NCBI GenBank assembly: GCA_964016985.1
Contig: OZ024829.1
Location: forward strand, 73,912,110-73,976,109
Source of the DNA: Anodontia alba
Lineage: Eukaryota > Mollusca > Bivalvia > Lucinida > Lucinidae
Length of the DNA: 64,000 nt
Direction: 5' to 3'
Part shown: in pieces, positions 22,885 to 34,946 of the stretch
Layout of the letters: the number at the start of each line of letters is the position of its first letter
Numbering within the stretch: the stretch's first letter is position 1
The notes under the pieces: generated by a model
What the model was told of the DNA's origin: nothing
Seen by the model: the letters and a program-made list of their open reading frames with translations, nothing else
The model's database searches: none
Program-made: the position numbers and the translations under genes

Positions 22885-24630
22885 AAAGAACAAAGCAAGA
22901 GTTGTCAAGCTTGAGTGCAACATTCCTTATGACCTGCTATATGTTCCTATTAAGTATTATCAAATTATCCCAAACAGTATGGGAGTTATAGCCTGCACAA
23001 GAGGTCGGTTTCATGGGAGATAACTATATTATGAAGAAAGGGAGAGTCAACTTTCTTGCACTCGACACACCATTTGGACCTCTATACCTCTACCAAATAT
23101 TATCATAATATTTCAAACCATTAAGAAGTTATGAAGCGTACAAGAATTTAGCTTAGAAATTCATTCAGGGGAGATAACTATTCCGAGCAAGAGTTGTCCT
23201 TCTTACATGCGACACTCCTACTTGACCTAATATGTCCCTACCATAAATTATCAATTTACCTCAAACAGTATGGGAGTTATGGCCTGCACAAGATTTCTGT
23301 TTCAGGGGAGATAACTACATAAGGAAGAAAGTGAGAGTTGTCTCTCTTGCACATGACATGCCTACTGGTCCTCCTCTACATCCCTACCAAATATTATCAA
23401 ATTTATTATCTCAAACAGTATGGGAGTTTTTGCCTGTACAAGATTTTGACTTCAGGGAAGATAACTATATAACAAAGAGAGAGAGAGAGTTGTCTTTCTT
23501 GCATGCGACACACCTGCTGGTCCTCTTCTTTATTTTTACCATATATTATCAAAATATGTCTAAGGGTATCGAAGTTATGGAGCGCACAAGGATGCATTTC
23601 AGATTTCTACTTCAGGGGAGATAACTACATAACAAAGTGAGAATTGCCTCTCTTGTACGCATCACGTCTACTGGTCCTCCTCAGGATGCATCTTGGATTT
23701 CTACTCAAGGGGAGATAACTACATAAAAAAGGAAGAGAGAGTTGTCTTTCTTGTACTCGACATGCCTACTGGTCCTCCTCTACATCACTTCTAAATATTA
23801 TCAAATTATCTCAAACAGTATGGAAGTTATGGCCTGGACAAGATTTTGGCTGCAGGAGAGATAACTACATAACAAAGGAAGAGAGAGTTGTCTCTCTTGT
23901 ACTTGACACGCCTACTGGTCCTCCTCTACATCACTACCAAATATTATAAAATTATCTCAAACAGTATGGAAGTTATGGCCTGCACAAGATTTTGGCTGCA
24001 GGGGAGATAACTACATAACAAAGGAAGAGAGAGTTGTCTCTCTTGTATTCAACACGCCTACTGGTCCTCCTCTACATCACTACCAAATATTATTAAATTA
24101 TCTCAAACAGTATGGAAGTTATGGCCTGCACAAGATTTTGGCTGCAGTAGAGATAACTACATAACAAAGAAGTTGTGAGTTGTCTCCTTTGCACGTGACA
24201 CGCCTGCTGGTCCTCCTCTTCATTCCTACCCAATATTGTCAAAATATGTCTAAGGGTATCAAAGTTATGGAGCGCACAAGGATGCATCTCAGATTTCTAC
24301 TTCAGGGGAGATAACTACATAACAAAGAAGTGAGAGTTCTCTCTCTTGTATGTGACATGACTATTTGTCCGCCTTTTAATCCCTACCAAATATTATCAAA
24401 TTATCACAAACAGTATGGGAGTTATAGCCTGGATAAGATTTCAGCTTCAGGGGAGCTAACTACATAACTAAGAAGTTTGAGTTGTCTCTCTTGAACGTGA
24501 CATGCCTATTGGTCCCCCTCTTCATTCCTACCAAATATTATCAAAACATGTCTAAAGATATCAAAGTTATGGAGCACACAATGATGTGTCTATGGATTTC
24601 TGCTTCAGGGGAGATAACTAAATACAGAAA
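22885..24630 (+). repeat. Family G monomer array, part 2
   Basis: About eleven monomers of roughly 147 bp. Each has CTACCAAATATTATCAAATT, ATCTCAAACAGTATGGGAGT, TATGGCCTGCACAAGATTT, CAGGGGAGATAACTACATAA and GAGAGTTGTCTCTCTTG. GAGAGTTGTC and its near-inverse in the same monomer can pair. Short open frames (for example 23331-23624) recur in each copy and are not genes. Confidence 0.85.
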
Positions 24631-25884
24631 CAAGAGGCCCACAGGCTCGCTCACCTGAGTGAAATAGCCACTGCAGATATGCAACATTTTTTTCAATTCT
24701 GTCATTGCAACTAATGAAAGGATCATCATTTAAGCAGTTCTTGGTTTTGAAGAAGAATGTGTTTTTTACATATTCGTCTTCTTCAAATTATTATTTTTTT
24801 GGTTTAGGGGCTAGCTCATGCATTTTAAATAAAATAAACCTCATAATTATGACCAAAATAGCCCAGAGATAGCCCCTAAACCTTGGATGTTCACCCAGAC
24901 AGATGGATGAACACTCGAAATTAGGACGGTATAACATACTACACTTGCCATTTTTTGTGGTGGGGCATAAAATGCAATTTAACCATTTTCCCCAATATAA
25001 GTCAATGGGAGCTTTCTGTTGCCATGGCAACCAAACCAACAGGCAGACCATCATAATTATAGCTGTTTTGAATTGTCCTTACCCAAGCAACTTTTGTATC
25101 AAATTAGAGTAATACTGCTTCATTGGTTTCGAATTTGTCATTTGAAAAAGTTCTTTTTCAAAATTGAATGTTGCCATGGCAACCAAACAAAATGGCCACC
25201 GGTCATAAAACATATAAACTGGGTAGACAATCATCAGATAATCATAACTGCCAAATATGGCTCAAATCACTTCACTGGTTATGGAGACAGTGCAATTTAA
25301 CCATTTTCCCATTATAAGTCTACGGGAGCTTTCTGTTGCCATGGCAACCAAACTAAGAGGCAGAATGCCAAACTTTTGGCTGTTTTGAATTGTCCTATAT
25401 CAAGCAACATTTGTACTAAATTAGAGTCCCGCTGCTTCAGTGGTTTTGAAGGAGTTGTCATTTAAAGAATTCCTTTTTTAAAATTTAATGTTGCCATGGC
25501 AACCAAACAAAATGGCTGCTGGTCATCAAACACATAAACTGGGTAGACAATCATCAGATGATCATAACTGCCAAATATAGTTCACATCACTTCAGTGGTT
25601 ATGGAGAAAATGCAATTTAACTGTTTTCCTATTATAAGTCTATGGGAGCTTTCTGTTGCCATGGCAACCAAACCAAGAGCCAGATTACCATAATTTCAGC
25701 TATTTTTAAACCCCCCTACCAAAGCAACATACTTACTAAATTAGGGACAAATTGCATCAATGGCTTTGGAGTTGTCGTTTGAAAGTGTTAACAGACAGAT
25801 GGATGCACGGACAGACACACGTACGGACGACAGACAAAAAAGTGATCACTATAGCTCATCCTAAGCATAGCTCAGTTGAGCTAA
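24631..25884 (+). mobile_element. Complete family A element, core c6
   Basis: The 5' end is CAAGAGGCCCACAGGCTCG with an imperfect palindrome, then CTCACCTGA (24650-24658). The core is monomers of about 160 bp marked by TTGCCATGGCAACCAAAC near 25018, 25171, 25337, 25494 and 25659; TTGCCATGGCAA is itself a 12 bp palindrome. The 3' end has a CAGATGGATGCACGGACAG tract, AGTGATCACTATAGCTCA, a decayed hairpin and CTAA (25881-25884). Flanks are family G on the left and c1 on the right. Confidence 0.85.
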
Positions 25885-26290
25885 GAAAAGGGGGATAAGA
25901 GGAACATTCCTATATCATTTTGAAATCAGGCCACTGGCCAAGGAGGAGATGTCGTTTGTTTGTTGTTGTTTTTTTCTATTTTTAGCTCTGGTGGCCATTT
26001 TGCTTAGCCGAGCAGAAATATTTTAGCAATTAATGTAAAGGGCCATAAGAGGAAAACCTCTGTGAAATTACTTTGAAATCAGGCCACTGGCCATGAAGGA
26101 AATGTCTTTTAAATATTTTTTTCTATTTTTAGCTCCGTCCGCCACTTTGTTCAGCCAAGTGGAACCATTTTAGCAATTTTGGTAGAGGGCCATTGGAGGA
26201 ACACCTCTGTGCAAACATTTTGAAATCGGGCCATTGGCCAAGGATGAGATGTTGTTTGAAGTTTTTCTATTTGTAACTCTGGCGGCCATC
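25885..26290 (+). repeat. Core c1 monomers
   Basis: Three c1 monomers (AGCTCTGGTGGCCATTTTG, TTTTAGCAATTTTGGTAGAG). They grade into c5 monomers near 26290 without a recognisable boundary. Confidence 0.7.
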
Positions 26291-28170
26291 TTGTTCAATG
26301 GAGTGGAACCATTTCGGCCATCTAGGAATTCTGATCAACAAAATTTAGCTTGTTTCAATCCAGAAGACATCCTGTTGCTACAGAGCAAGTTTCGGCTCAA
26401 AGCGACCAAAGGTTTGGGAAGAGAAGTCGAAAATTGATTAAATTGATTAGCTATTTTGTGTCTATTAGGTGCCCTAATGCTCATTAACAAGTTTTGATTC
26501 AACTGGATTATAGAGCAGATTTCCAAAATATGAATTCTCAACATTTTTCCCATATTAATGTATAGGGCCCATACAAATGCATGGGGAAGCAAATTTGACC
26601 TTGCCGTAAAAAGATCAAAGGTCAACATACGACCATCATTTTAACCATTTTGGTAGATCCATACCATAATTTTTGCAAAGATCAGGCCCCAGGGCTTATT
26701 TGGTTCTTGGGAAGTAGATTTTTAAAGATTTTTACCATATATGGGCATGGCAGCCATCTTGGTCAATGGACCAAGACCATTTTAGCAATCTTTCATTCCC
26801 AAGCCCCAAGGAGGCTCCACATGAAATTTGAGCAACATTGGTCCAGAGGCTTCAGAGGAGAAGTCTTTTGAAATTATCAACACTTGGTTTCTGATGCAAC
26901 ATGGTATCTAGTAAAAAATAAATGCATACATAAATTGGGAAATAAGAGCTTTTTGACATCTCATGATGAAACAGAAAATTGCATTTGATCTTTGCTGAGC
27001 TGTATGCAAAGGTAAGACCATTTGAATGTCTTCACATACCCTATTTTATTTACAAAATTCCTAATTTTAGCCCTAAATTAGACCTAAAAATTCTTATTTT
27101 TGTCCCTAAAATTAGCCCTAATTTTCTTTCAAAAAGTGCTGGACAGCCTGTGACCTTTTTACGGAGAGGTCAAGTTTGCTTCCCTATACATTTGTATGGC
27201 TTGTAAGTGAGGCATGCTTTGCATGTGATTACATGGAGCAAGCATATTTTTATTAACATCTAAACTGCAAACAATATTGGAAACCTTTCGTTGCTATGAT
27301 CATTTTATTGGTTTGCACAGCCATTAGTCTTTATTATTCATTGAGAAAATAATTTTTCAACATTTTCCCCATACAAACGTATGGAGCGCAAATTTGACAT
27401 TGCTGTAAAAAAGGTAAAAGATCAACCTATGACAATCGTTTGAACAAAATTGGTAGACCTTTAGTGCCCCATGCTATATACCAAGATTCAGCCTCAAAGC
27501 TTTTTTGCTGCTCCAGAAGAAGATATTAAAGTGTTTTTACCATATGTGGGTATGGCAGCCATCTTGTTTAATGGGGCAGAACCATTTGGACAAATCATCA
27601 ATACCCTTTCCACAGAAGGCCCCATGTGAAATCTGGTGAAAATTGCCCAAGCAGTTTCATCAAAGACATTTAAAAATAACACAATCTTATACAATTATAT
27701 AGCCCAGGGGCAATGGTAGATAACCCCCCAGGGGACAAAATTTTGATTGTAACTGAAAATTTTTTTAATTTAATCACACATTGTAAGTTTCAGCAATTAG
27801 TCTTTAATATGTTTTGAGAAAACGACATTTCAATATTTTCCCCATACAAATACATGGGGGTGCAAATTTGACCTTGCTGTAAAAAGGTCAAAGGTTAAAA
27901 AGGTCAAAGGTCAACCTTCCACCATCATTTGAACAAACTTGGTAAACCTTGAGTCCCCGATGCTATATGCCAGGATTCAGCCTCAAAGCTTTTTTGGTTC
28001 TGGAATAGAAGATTTTTTTAGTCTTTTTACCATATATATGGACATGCCATGGCCATCTTGTTCAATGGCATGGAACCATTCGAACAAATTGTCAATACCC
28101 TTTTGACAGAAAGCCCCATGTGAAATCTCAGGAAAAATAGCACAAGCGGTTTCAGAGAAGAAAACATAAA
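26291..28170 (+). repeat. Core c5 monomer array with DR1-type motifs
   Basis: Monomers with ACCATATATGGGCATGGCAG, CCATCTTGTTCAATGG, CACATGAAATTTG, TTTCAGAGAAGAAG and CCCATACAAATGCATGGGG. The phrase TTTGACCTTGCTGTAAAAAGG is followed in several copies by AGGTCAAAGGTCA (perfect at 27901-27913). The stretch 26890-27250 is less regular and includes an inverted c5 phrase near 27165-27200. Bases 27664-27690 are the continuous counterpart of the insertion site at 28170. Confidence 0.7.
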
Positions 28171-30674
28171 CAAGAGGACCATGATGGTCCTATATCGCTC
28201 ACCTGACCAAACAGATTTGCATATTTACTGTTGAAGTTTCAGCCAAGTTCACTGCTCTAGGATTTTTGTATAAACTTTATAGCACTAACCACCCCCACCC
28301 CCCCTCCACCACACCCCCGGCCATGTTTTTTTTACAAATCTTGACGACTTGAACTGAATCTTAAAAGAGGGTCACCAAAGGAACATTTCTGCCAAGTTAT
28401 ATTGAAATTGGTCCAGTGGTTTAAAAAGTTTTATATAGCTATAAAGCCCTAGGCCCTAACGGCCCTGTTTTTTGACGAATCATGAAAGCTTGAACAAACT
28501 TGGTAGAGGGTCACCAAAGGAACATTCCTGCCAAGTTATATTGAAATCTGTTCAGTGGTTTCTGACAAGAAGATTTTTAAAGTTTTCTATTTAGATATAT
28601 AGGGAAAATAAGCCCCACCCCATGGCAGACATGTTTTTTGACGAATCATGACTGCTTGTACAATCTTGATAGAGGTTCACCAAAGCAACATTCCAGCCAA
28701 GTAATATTGAAATCGGTCATGGGGTATGTGACAATAAGAATTTTAAAATTTTCTATGCAGATATAGACGAAAAATAAGCTCCGCCCCCCCTGGGCGCCAT
28801 GGTTTTTGACATATCATGAAGGCTTGAACAATCTTGGTAGAAGGTCACCAAAGCAACATTCCTGCCAAGTTACATTGAACTCGGTCCAACTGTTTCTTAC
28901 AAGAAGATTTTTAAAGTTTTCTATATAGATATATAGGGAAAATAAGCCCCGCCCCCTAGCGGCCATGTTTTTTGATGAATCATGACGGCTTGAACAACCT
29001 TTGTAGAGGGTCAACAAAGAAACATTCCTGCCAAGTTGTATTGAAATCGGTCCATTGGTTTCTGAAAAGAAGATTTTTAAAGTTTTATATATAGATATAT
29101 CAGGAAAATAAGCCATGCCCCCGGTAGCCATGTTTTTTGACGAATCATGATTACTTGAACAATCTTAGTAGAGGGTCACCAAGGAAACATTTCTGCAAAG
29201 TTATAATGAAATCAGTTCAGTGGTTTCTGACAAGAAGAGTTTTAAAGTTTTCTATAGATATATAAGGAAAATAAGCCCCGACTCCTGGCGGCCATGTTTT
29301 TTGACGAATCATGACGGCTTGAACAATCTTGATAGAGGGTTACATAAGAAACATTCCTGCAATGTTACATTGAAATCGGTCAAGTGGTTTCTGAAAAGAC
29401 TATTAAAATTTTCTATATAGATATATGGGAAAATAAGCCCCGCCCCCTAGCGGCCATGTTTTTTGACAAATCATAACGGTTTGAACAATCTTGGTAAAGG
29501 GTCACCAAGGAAACATTTCTGTGAAGTTATATTGAAATCAGTCCTGTGGTTTCTGACGACAAGATTTTTTCAAGTTTTCTATATAGATATATATGGAAAA
29601 TAAGCCCCACACTCTCTAGCGGCCATGTTTTTTGACAAATCATGACGGCTTGAACAATCTTGATAGAGGGTCACTAAGGAAACATTTCTGCCAAGTTATA
29701 TTGAAATCGGTCCAGTTGTTTATGACATGAAGATTTTTAAAGTTTTCTATAGAGATATATATGAAAAATTAACCCCGCCCCCTAGCGGCCATGTTTTTTA
29801 ACGAATCATGGCGGCTTGAACAATCTTGGTAGAGGATCATCGAAGAAACATTACTGCAAAATAATATTGAAAACCGTCCAGTGCTTTATGACAAGAAGAT
29901 TTTTAAAGTTTTCTATATAGATATATATGGAAAATAAGCCCCGCCCCCCTGGCGGCCATGTTTTCTGACAAATCCAAATGGCTTGAACAATATTGCAACA
30001 GGATCACCAAAGGAACATTTTTGCAAAATTATATTGAAATCGGTCTGTTGGTTTCGGACAAGAAGGTTTTTAAAGTTTTCTATATAGATTATATAGGGAA
30101 AATAAGCCCCGCCCCCTGGCGGCCATGTTTTTTGACGAATCCAAAAGGCTTGAACAATCTTGGTAGAGAATCACCAAAGGAACATTTCTGCAAAATTATA
30201 TTGAAATTGGTCCAGTGGTTTCTGACAAGAAGATTTTTAAAGTTTTCTATATAGATATATAGGGAAAATAAGCCCCGCCCCCTGGCGGCCATGTTTTTTG
30301 ACGAATCCAAATGGCTTGAACAATCTTGGTAGAGGATCACCAAAGGAACATTTCTGCAAAATTATATTGAAATCGGTCCAGTGGTTTCTGACGAGAAGAT
30401 TTTTTGAGTTTTTAGTTAAAAAATCTATTTTTAGCTCCTGTGACCTAGATATGCAATGGACTGGAACCATTTGAATAACTTTGAAAGAGGATCAACCAAG
30501 GATCATTCCTGTGAAATTTGGTCAAAATCCAATCAGTGGTTTAGGAGGAGATGTTGTTTAAAGATTGTGAACGGACGGACGGACGGACGGACGGACGGAC
30601 AGACGGACGACGACGACGACGGACGGTGAGTGATCACAATACCTCACCTTGAGCCTTCGGCTCAGGTGAGCTAA
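28171..30674 (+). mobile_element. Complete family A element, core c4 (copy 1)
   Basis: The 5' end is CAAG plus the perfect palindrome AGGACCATGATGGTCCT (28175-28191), then CTCACCTGA (28198-28206). The core is about fourteen monomers of roughly 167 bp with AATAAGCCCCGCCCCCTGGC, GGCCATGTTTTTTGACGAAT, GGCTTGAACAATCTTGGTAG, CACCAAAGGAACATTTCTGC and ATTGAAATCGGTCCAGTGGT. The 3' end has a long (GGAC)n tract (30568-30627), TGAGTGATCACAATA, a hairpin (30643-30670) and CTAA (30671-30674). Copy 2 is at 36829-40082. Frames such as 28814-29131 repeat in every monomer and are not genes. Confidence 0.92.
30568..30627. repeat. (GGAC)n / (GAC)n microsatellite in a family A 3' end
   Basis: GGAC repeats are followed by GAC repeats just before the terminal hairpin. 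A tract of this kind lies at the same place in nearly every element of the window, so it is part of the end structure rather than a random microsatellite. Confidence 0.9.
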
Positions 30675-31500
30675 AAACTACACAATTTTATACATGTAAA
30701 TAGCCCAGGGGCAAAGGCAGATATCTCCCAAGGGACAAATTTTGATTATAACTAACAAGTTTAACTACTTTTATAATACAGAGAAAGTTTCAGCCATAAG
30801 TCTTTAATACATTTTGAGAAAATGACATATCAACAGTTTCCCCATAACAATGCATGTGGATGCAAATTTGACCTTGCTGTAATAAGGTCAAAGGTCAATC
30901 TTCCACCAGCATTTGAACAAAACTTGGTACATCTTGAGTCCCAGATGCTATATACCAAGATTCAGCCTCAAAGCTTTACTGGTTTTGGAGAAGATTTTTT
31001 AGTCTTTTTGCCATATATGGGCATGGCTGCCATCTTGTTCAATGGAATGGAACCATTCAAACAAATTGTCAAAACCCTTTCCACAGAAGGCCCCATGTGA
31101 AATTTGGTGAAAATTGCTCAAGAGGTTTCAGAGAAGACATTAATAAAGTTACACAATTATATACATTATTAAAGTCTCTTACCATATATGGGCATGGCTA
31201 CCATCTTGTTCAATGGCGCAGAAGTATTCAAACAAATTGTCAATACCCTTCTGCAGTAATTTATTTACAATTTTATACCTATGCCTCCCAGGACTCGCTT
31301 GGGCTATATAAAGTGAGTCCTACTAGAAAATCCTTGCGTCCATTACAGAATTTTCCACTATAACTTTGTGAGTCCTGGGACTTGCTGAGATTTAAAATAT
31401 GAGTCCCAAAGCAAAAATGTGAGTACAGGACTCGGGATGCGCAGGTAAAAAAATCACTGCTTCTGACAGAAAGCATTGCTCAAGCTGTTTCAGAGAAGAA
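30675..31500 (+). repeat. Core c5 monomers, with an irregular inset
   Basis: Two to three c5 monomers (CATATATGGGCATGGCTGCC, CCACAGAAGGCCCCATGTGA). A perfect AGGTCAAAGGTCA lies at 30885-30897. Bases 31290-31450 depart from the monomer (ACTCGCTTGGGCTATATAAAG, GAGTCCTGGGACTTGC) and are unassigned. Confidence 0.65.
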
Positions 31501-32000
31501 GACATTTAAACCAGAAGGCAGCTGTGGTGGCCATCTTGGATTTCCAATCAGCACAAGCTTAGCTATTTTCGATCTAGAGGTCATCCAGTTGCTACAGTGT
31601 AAGTTTCAACTCAAACTGCGGAACGTTTCGGGTGGATAAGTTAAAAATTAGTTTTCAAGATGGCAGCTGTGACAGCCATCTTGGATTCCTGATCAGCAAA
31701 ATTTTATATACTTTTGATCTACATGTCATTCTGTTGCTACAATGTAATGTTCAACTCAAATGTCCCATTGTTCAGGAGCAGACATCAAAATCAATTTTCA
31801 AGTTGGCGGCTGTGGACCGTTTGCTTTCCAATCAACATGATCTTAGCTATTTTTATATCTACTGGTCAGCCTATTGCTCTATCACAAGTTTTGACTTAAT
31901 TCATAGAGTGGTTTGCCAGGAGATGTCAAAAAATAGATTTTCAAGATGGCCGCTGTGGTGGCCATCTTGGATATTCTATCGGCACAATTTTAGCTAGTTT
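31501..32000 (+). repeat. Core c7 monomers
   Basis: Monomers related to c2, marked by AAGATGGCAGCTGTG, GCCATCTTGGATTTC, TTTTGATCTACATGTCAT and GTTGCTACA. Confidence 0.7.
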
Positions 32001-32460
32001 CAGACCCTCTAGCAGTCTCTCTTAAAAATAAAGGCTTTTTCTAAAGGTTATTTTCGGCCAAATAAAGGTTTTTCAGGATAAATTTTGTACAAAATAAAGA
32101 GAATTTAATAGTTAAATTTCTTGGTAGATCCCACGCAAAAGAACTCCCTGTCATCGCCTCTCAAGCAAAATAGAGAGAAAAATTGCAGAGAAAATCTGAT
32201 ATTTTCATCTTTAATTGGTAATGACAATATTAACTTGCATCTCTGTTTAGAAACACATGAATCTAAGTAACAGAACCATGATCTGTTGTTACAAAATGCT
32301 ATATATTTGTCTTTCTCTTGCATTCACAAACTGCCAAATAGAAAGGTTTTCTCATCAAAATACAGGTTTTTACAGGTTTTTCAGACAAATTAAAGGTTTT
32401 AAAGGATTTCAACAAAATTAAAGATTTTTAAAGGTTTTAAAGGTTCCTCTAGGGGCCCTG
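32001..32460. mobile_element. Possible hAT-like MITE
   Basis: A 460 bp segment interrupts a c7 monomer between TTTTAGCTAGTTT and TATTTTCC. Its ends are CAGACCCTCTAG and CTAGGGGCCCTG, which are imperfect inverted repeats (9 of 12). AAAGGTTTTT-type words are frequent near both ends. Flanking TAGTTTC and TATTTTC could be a degenerate target-site duplication. The CAG start suggests hAT, but this is tentative. Confidence 0.45.
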
Positions 32461-33065
32461 TATTTTCCATTTAGAAGTCATCATGTTGTTATAGTGTAAG
32501 TTTCAACTCAAATCACCCAACGGTTCGGGAGAAGTCAAGAACTGGTTTTCAAGATGACAGCCATGGCAGCAATTTTGGATTTCCAATCTGCACCATTTTA
32601 GCTGCTTTTCATCTACACATCAAAATGTTGCTACAACGTAGGTTTCAACCTAATTTGCTTTTGCCTTGTGGTTTGTGAGAAGATGTCCAGAACAGATTTT
32701 CAAGATGGCGGCTGAGAGGGCCATCTGTGATTTCTGATCAAACAAATTTTAGCTCATTTCCATCCAGAAATCTTCCTGTTGCTACAGTGTAAGTTTTGGC
32801 TCAAATTGAACAAAGGTTTGGGAAGAGATGTCGAAAATTGATTTTCAAGATGGTGGCTCTGGCGGCCTTCTTGGATTTTCGATTGGCTCATTTGCAGCTA
32901 TTTTGTGTCTACTAGGTGCATCGATACGCCTCATCAAGTTTCTAATTGAATTGGAACATAGTCTTTGGAGGAGATGTCCAAAATATGAATTCTCAACATT
33001 TTTCCCATATAAATGTATAGGGCCCATACAAATGTATCGGAAAGCAAATCTGACCTGGCGTGAAA
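32461..33065 (+). repeat. Core c7 monomers grading into c5
   Basis: Three c7 monomers continue after the inserted segment, then a c5 phrase (CCCATATAAATGTATAGGGC) ends at the LINE fragment. Confidence 0.7.
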
Positions 33066-33775
33066 TGTCCAGAAGGAAGTCCAGGTCGGACCTGACAAGC
33101 TTGAGGTGGTAACTTCCTTTCGCTACTTAGGAGACATGCTCTCAGCAGCAGGTGGCTGTGAACTTTCAACCACAACACTTGTGAAAACCCCCTGGAAGAA
33201 GTTCAAGGATCTGCTACCAGTTCTCTCTTCACGTCACCTCTCTTTCAAAACACGTGGCCGTGTGTACAGCTCTTGTGTGCAGAGCGCAATGCTCCATGCC
33301 AGCGAGACTTGGCCACTGACAAAGCCAAACCTCCAGCGTCTGCAACGAAACGACAGGGCAATGATCAGACATATCTGCAATGTCAGACCGCAAGACATTG
33401 TCACCACCAGGTCCAATGAGCTACTTGTGCGTCTTGGCATTGAGGATCAGGACCTCATTCTGAAGGAGAGAAGACTCTGATGGTATGGACATGTGGAATG
33501 CTCCAATGGTGCAGTCAAGACAGCCTTTGACATACAGGTTGATGGAAATCATGGGCCTGGGAGGCCCAAGATGACATGGAAACAGCTGACAGAGAGGAAT
33601 AATGCAGAGAGTGGAAGCTCTCAGCCATCAACCCTCATGATAGACATACCTGGAGATCTGGTGTGAGATCTGCCATGCGTGCAGCAAGCCAGCTATCTGG
33701 AAGGGGGCCCACTGGTGTGGATGTTGCCCCTGTACCTGCATGTTAATCAAAAATCCGATTATGATGATATATGAT
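33066..33775 (+). pseudogene. LINE reverse transcriptase 3' end, 5'-truncated and broken
   Basis: The frame from about 33079 reads VGPDKLEVVTSFRYLGDMLS and continues through HASETWPLTKPNLQRLQRND and RAMIRHICNVRP, typical of the region after the reverse transcriptase domain in endonuclease-reverse-transcriptase LINEs of invertebrates. It stops at TGA 33478-33480, where the family normally reads Arg-Trp (a decayed CGA is likely), resumes as WYGHVE, and shifts frame near 33602-33612 before reaching GRGPTG and TAA. The 3' end is a short ATGATG tract. GTGAAA at 33060-33065 and 33776-33781 may be the target-site duplication. Only the last ~0.7 kb is present, as usual for LINE insertions. Confidence 0.88.
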
Positions 33776-34484
33776 GTGAAAAGGTCAAATGTCAACGTAG
33801 GACCATCATTTTAGCAATTTTGGTAGACCTTCTGTCCCTGATGATTTATGAAAAGATTTGGCCCAAAGACTAACTTGGTTCTGGAGAAGATTTTTTAAAG
33901 GTTTTTACCATATATGGGCATGGCAGCCATTTTGGTCAACTGACCATGACCATTTTAGCAATCTTTCATTCCCCTGTCTAATGGAGGCTCCACATGAAAT
34001 TTGAGCAACACTGGCCCAGTGGCTTCAGACCAGAAGTCGTTTGAAATTCTCAACATTTTTCCCATACAAATATATGGGGCTCACACAAAGGCATAGCAAA
34101 GCAAACATGACCTTGTTGTAAAAAGGTCAAACGTCAAAGTATGACCATCATTTCAGCAACTTTGGTAAACCTCCTATCCACAACGATTTGTGCAAAGATT
34201 CAGCCCCAAGGCATCCTCGGATCTGGAGAAGATTTTTAAAGTTTTGTTTTTTACCATATATGGGTGGCCATGGTGGCCATCTTGGTCAACAGACCGCGAT
34301 CAGTTTAGAAATCATTGGTTCCCCCAACCTAAGGAGGCTCCACATGAAATTTGAGCAAAATTGGCTCAGCGGCTGCAGAGGAGAAGTTGTTAGAAAATGT
34401 TAAGACAGATGGATGGATGGATGGATGGAGGATGAACAAGAAGTGATCACTATACTCATCCTGAACATAACTCAGGTGAGCTAA
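33776..34484 (+). mobile_element. Core c5 array with family A 3' end
   Basis: Two to three c5 monomers (ACCATATATGGGCATGGCAG, CATTTTGGTCAACTGACC, GAGGCTCCACATGAAATTTG). The end has (GATG)n at about 34408-34428, AGTGATCACTATACTCATC, TCAGGTGAG and CTAA (34481-34484). No 5' palindrome can be assigned to this core. Confidence 0.75.
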
Positions 34485-34739
34485 AAATATAACTTTGATC
34501 CAGCATGCTAAGTGTCAAACATAAAATACTTTTGATTCTTTAAAGAAAATATAATAATTCTGAATGACCTATACAGGAGACTAAGCTATTCCCTAATTGT
34601 TCAGGTAATAGTCAGTACCTTTTGAACAGAGGAATTCCTGTAATGAGAAATAATGCAGAACTTTATGATTATCCTGAGCAATGTTGCAGAATTTCCTCAC
34701 TTGACATTGTCCATTGTATTGTTTTATTTCTTATTCTAG

Positions 34740-34837
34740 ATGCCAATAGAATCACTCCTGGAGCAGCTGGATTAAAAAAGGCTATGTTGCTAGGAGACAA
34801 CCCAAACACCACAGCTAGCAAAGTAACCAAGCACTGA
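34740..34837 (+). CDS. 3'-terminal coding exon, gene unrecognised
   Basis: A strong acceptor (TTGTTTTATTTCTTATTCTAG, the AG at 34738-34739) precedes an open frame in which two bases complete a codon and then ANRITPGAAGLKKAMLLGDN and PNTTASKVTKH follow to TGA (34835-34837). A branch-point-like CTCACTTGAC lies about 35 bases before the acceptor. AATAAA follows 54 bases after the stop. The acceptor, the stop and the poly(A) signal are as expected for a last exon. No upstream exon of this plus-strand gene was identified in the window, and I do not recognise the family. Confidence 0.55.
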
Positions 34838-34891
34838 AAAAGTCATACAAATGATTGGTTTCACTGAAAATATCATACTGCAGTAGTTTAC

Positions 34892-34897
34892 AATAAA
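34892..34897 (+). promoter_or_regulatory. Polyadenylation signal AATAAA
   Basis: Canonical hexamer 54 bases after the stop codon of the terminal exon at 34740-34837. AATAAA is common in AT-rich DNA, so its weight comes from position. Confidence 0.5.
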
Positions 34898-34946
34898 ACA
34901 GTATCATATAGAGCACCTAGAACTATTGTAGCACTCTAACATCTTC

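Noticed and set aside
23331..24620. CRISPR-like regular repeats of ~147 bp
   Set aside because: Spacing is regular, but the units are imperfect along their whole length with no constant-repeat/variable-spacer structure, and the DNA is eukaryotic. It is a tandem monomer array.
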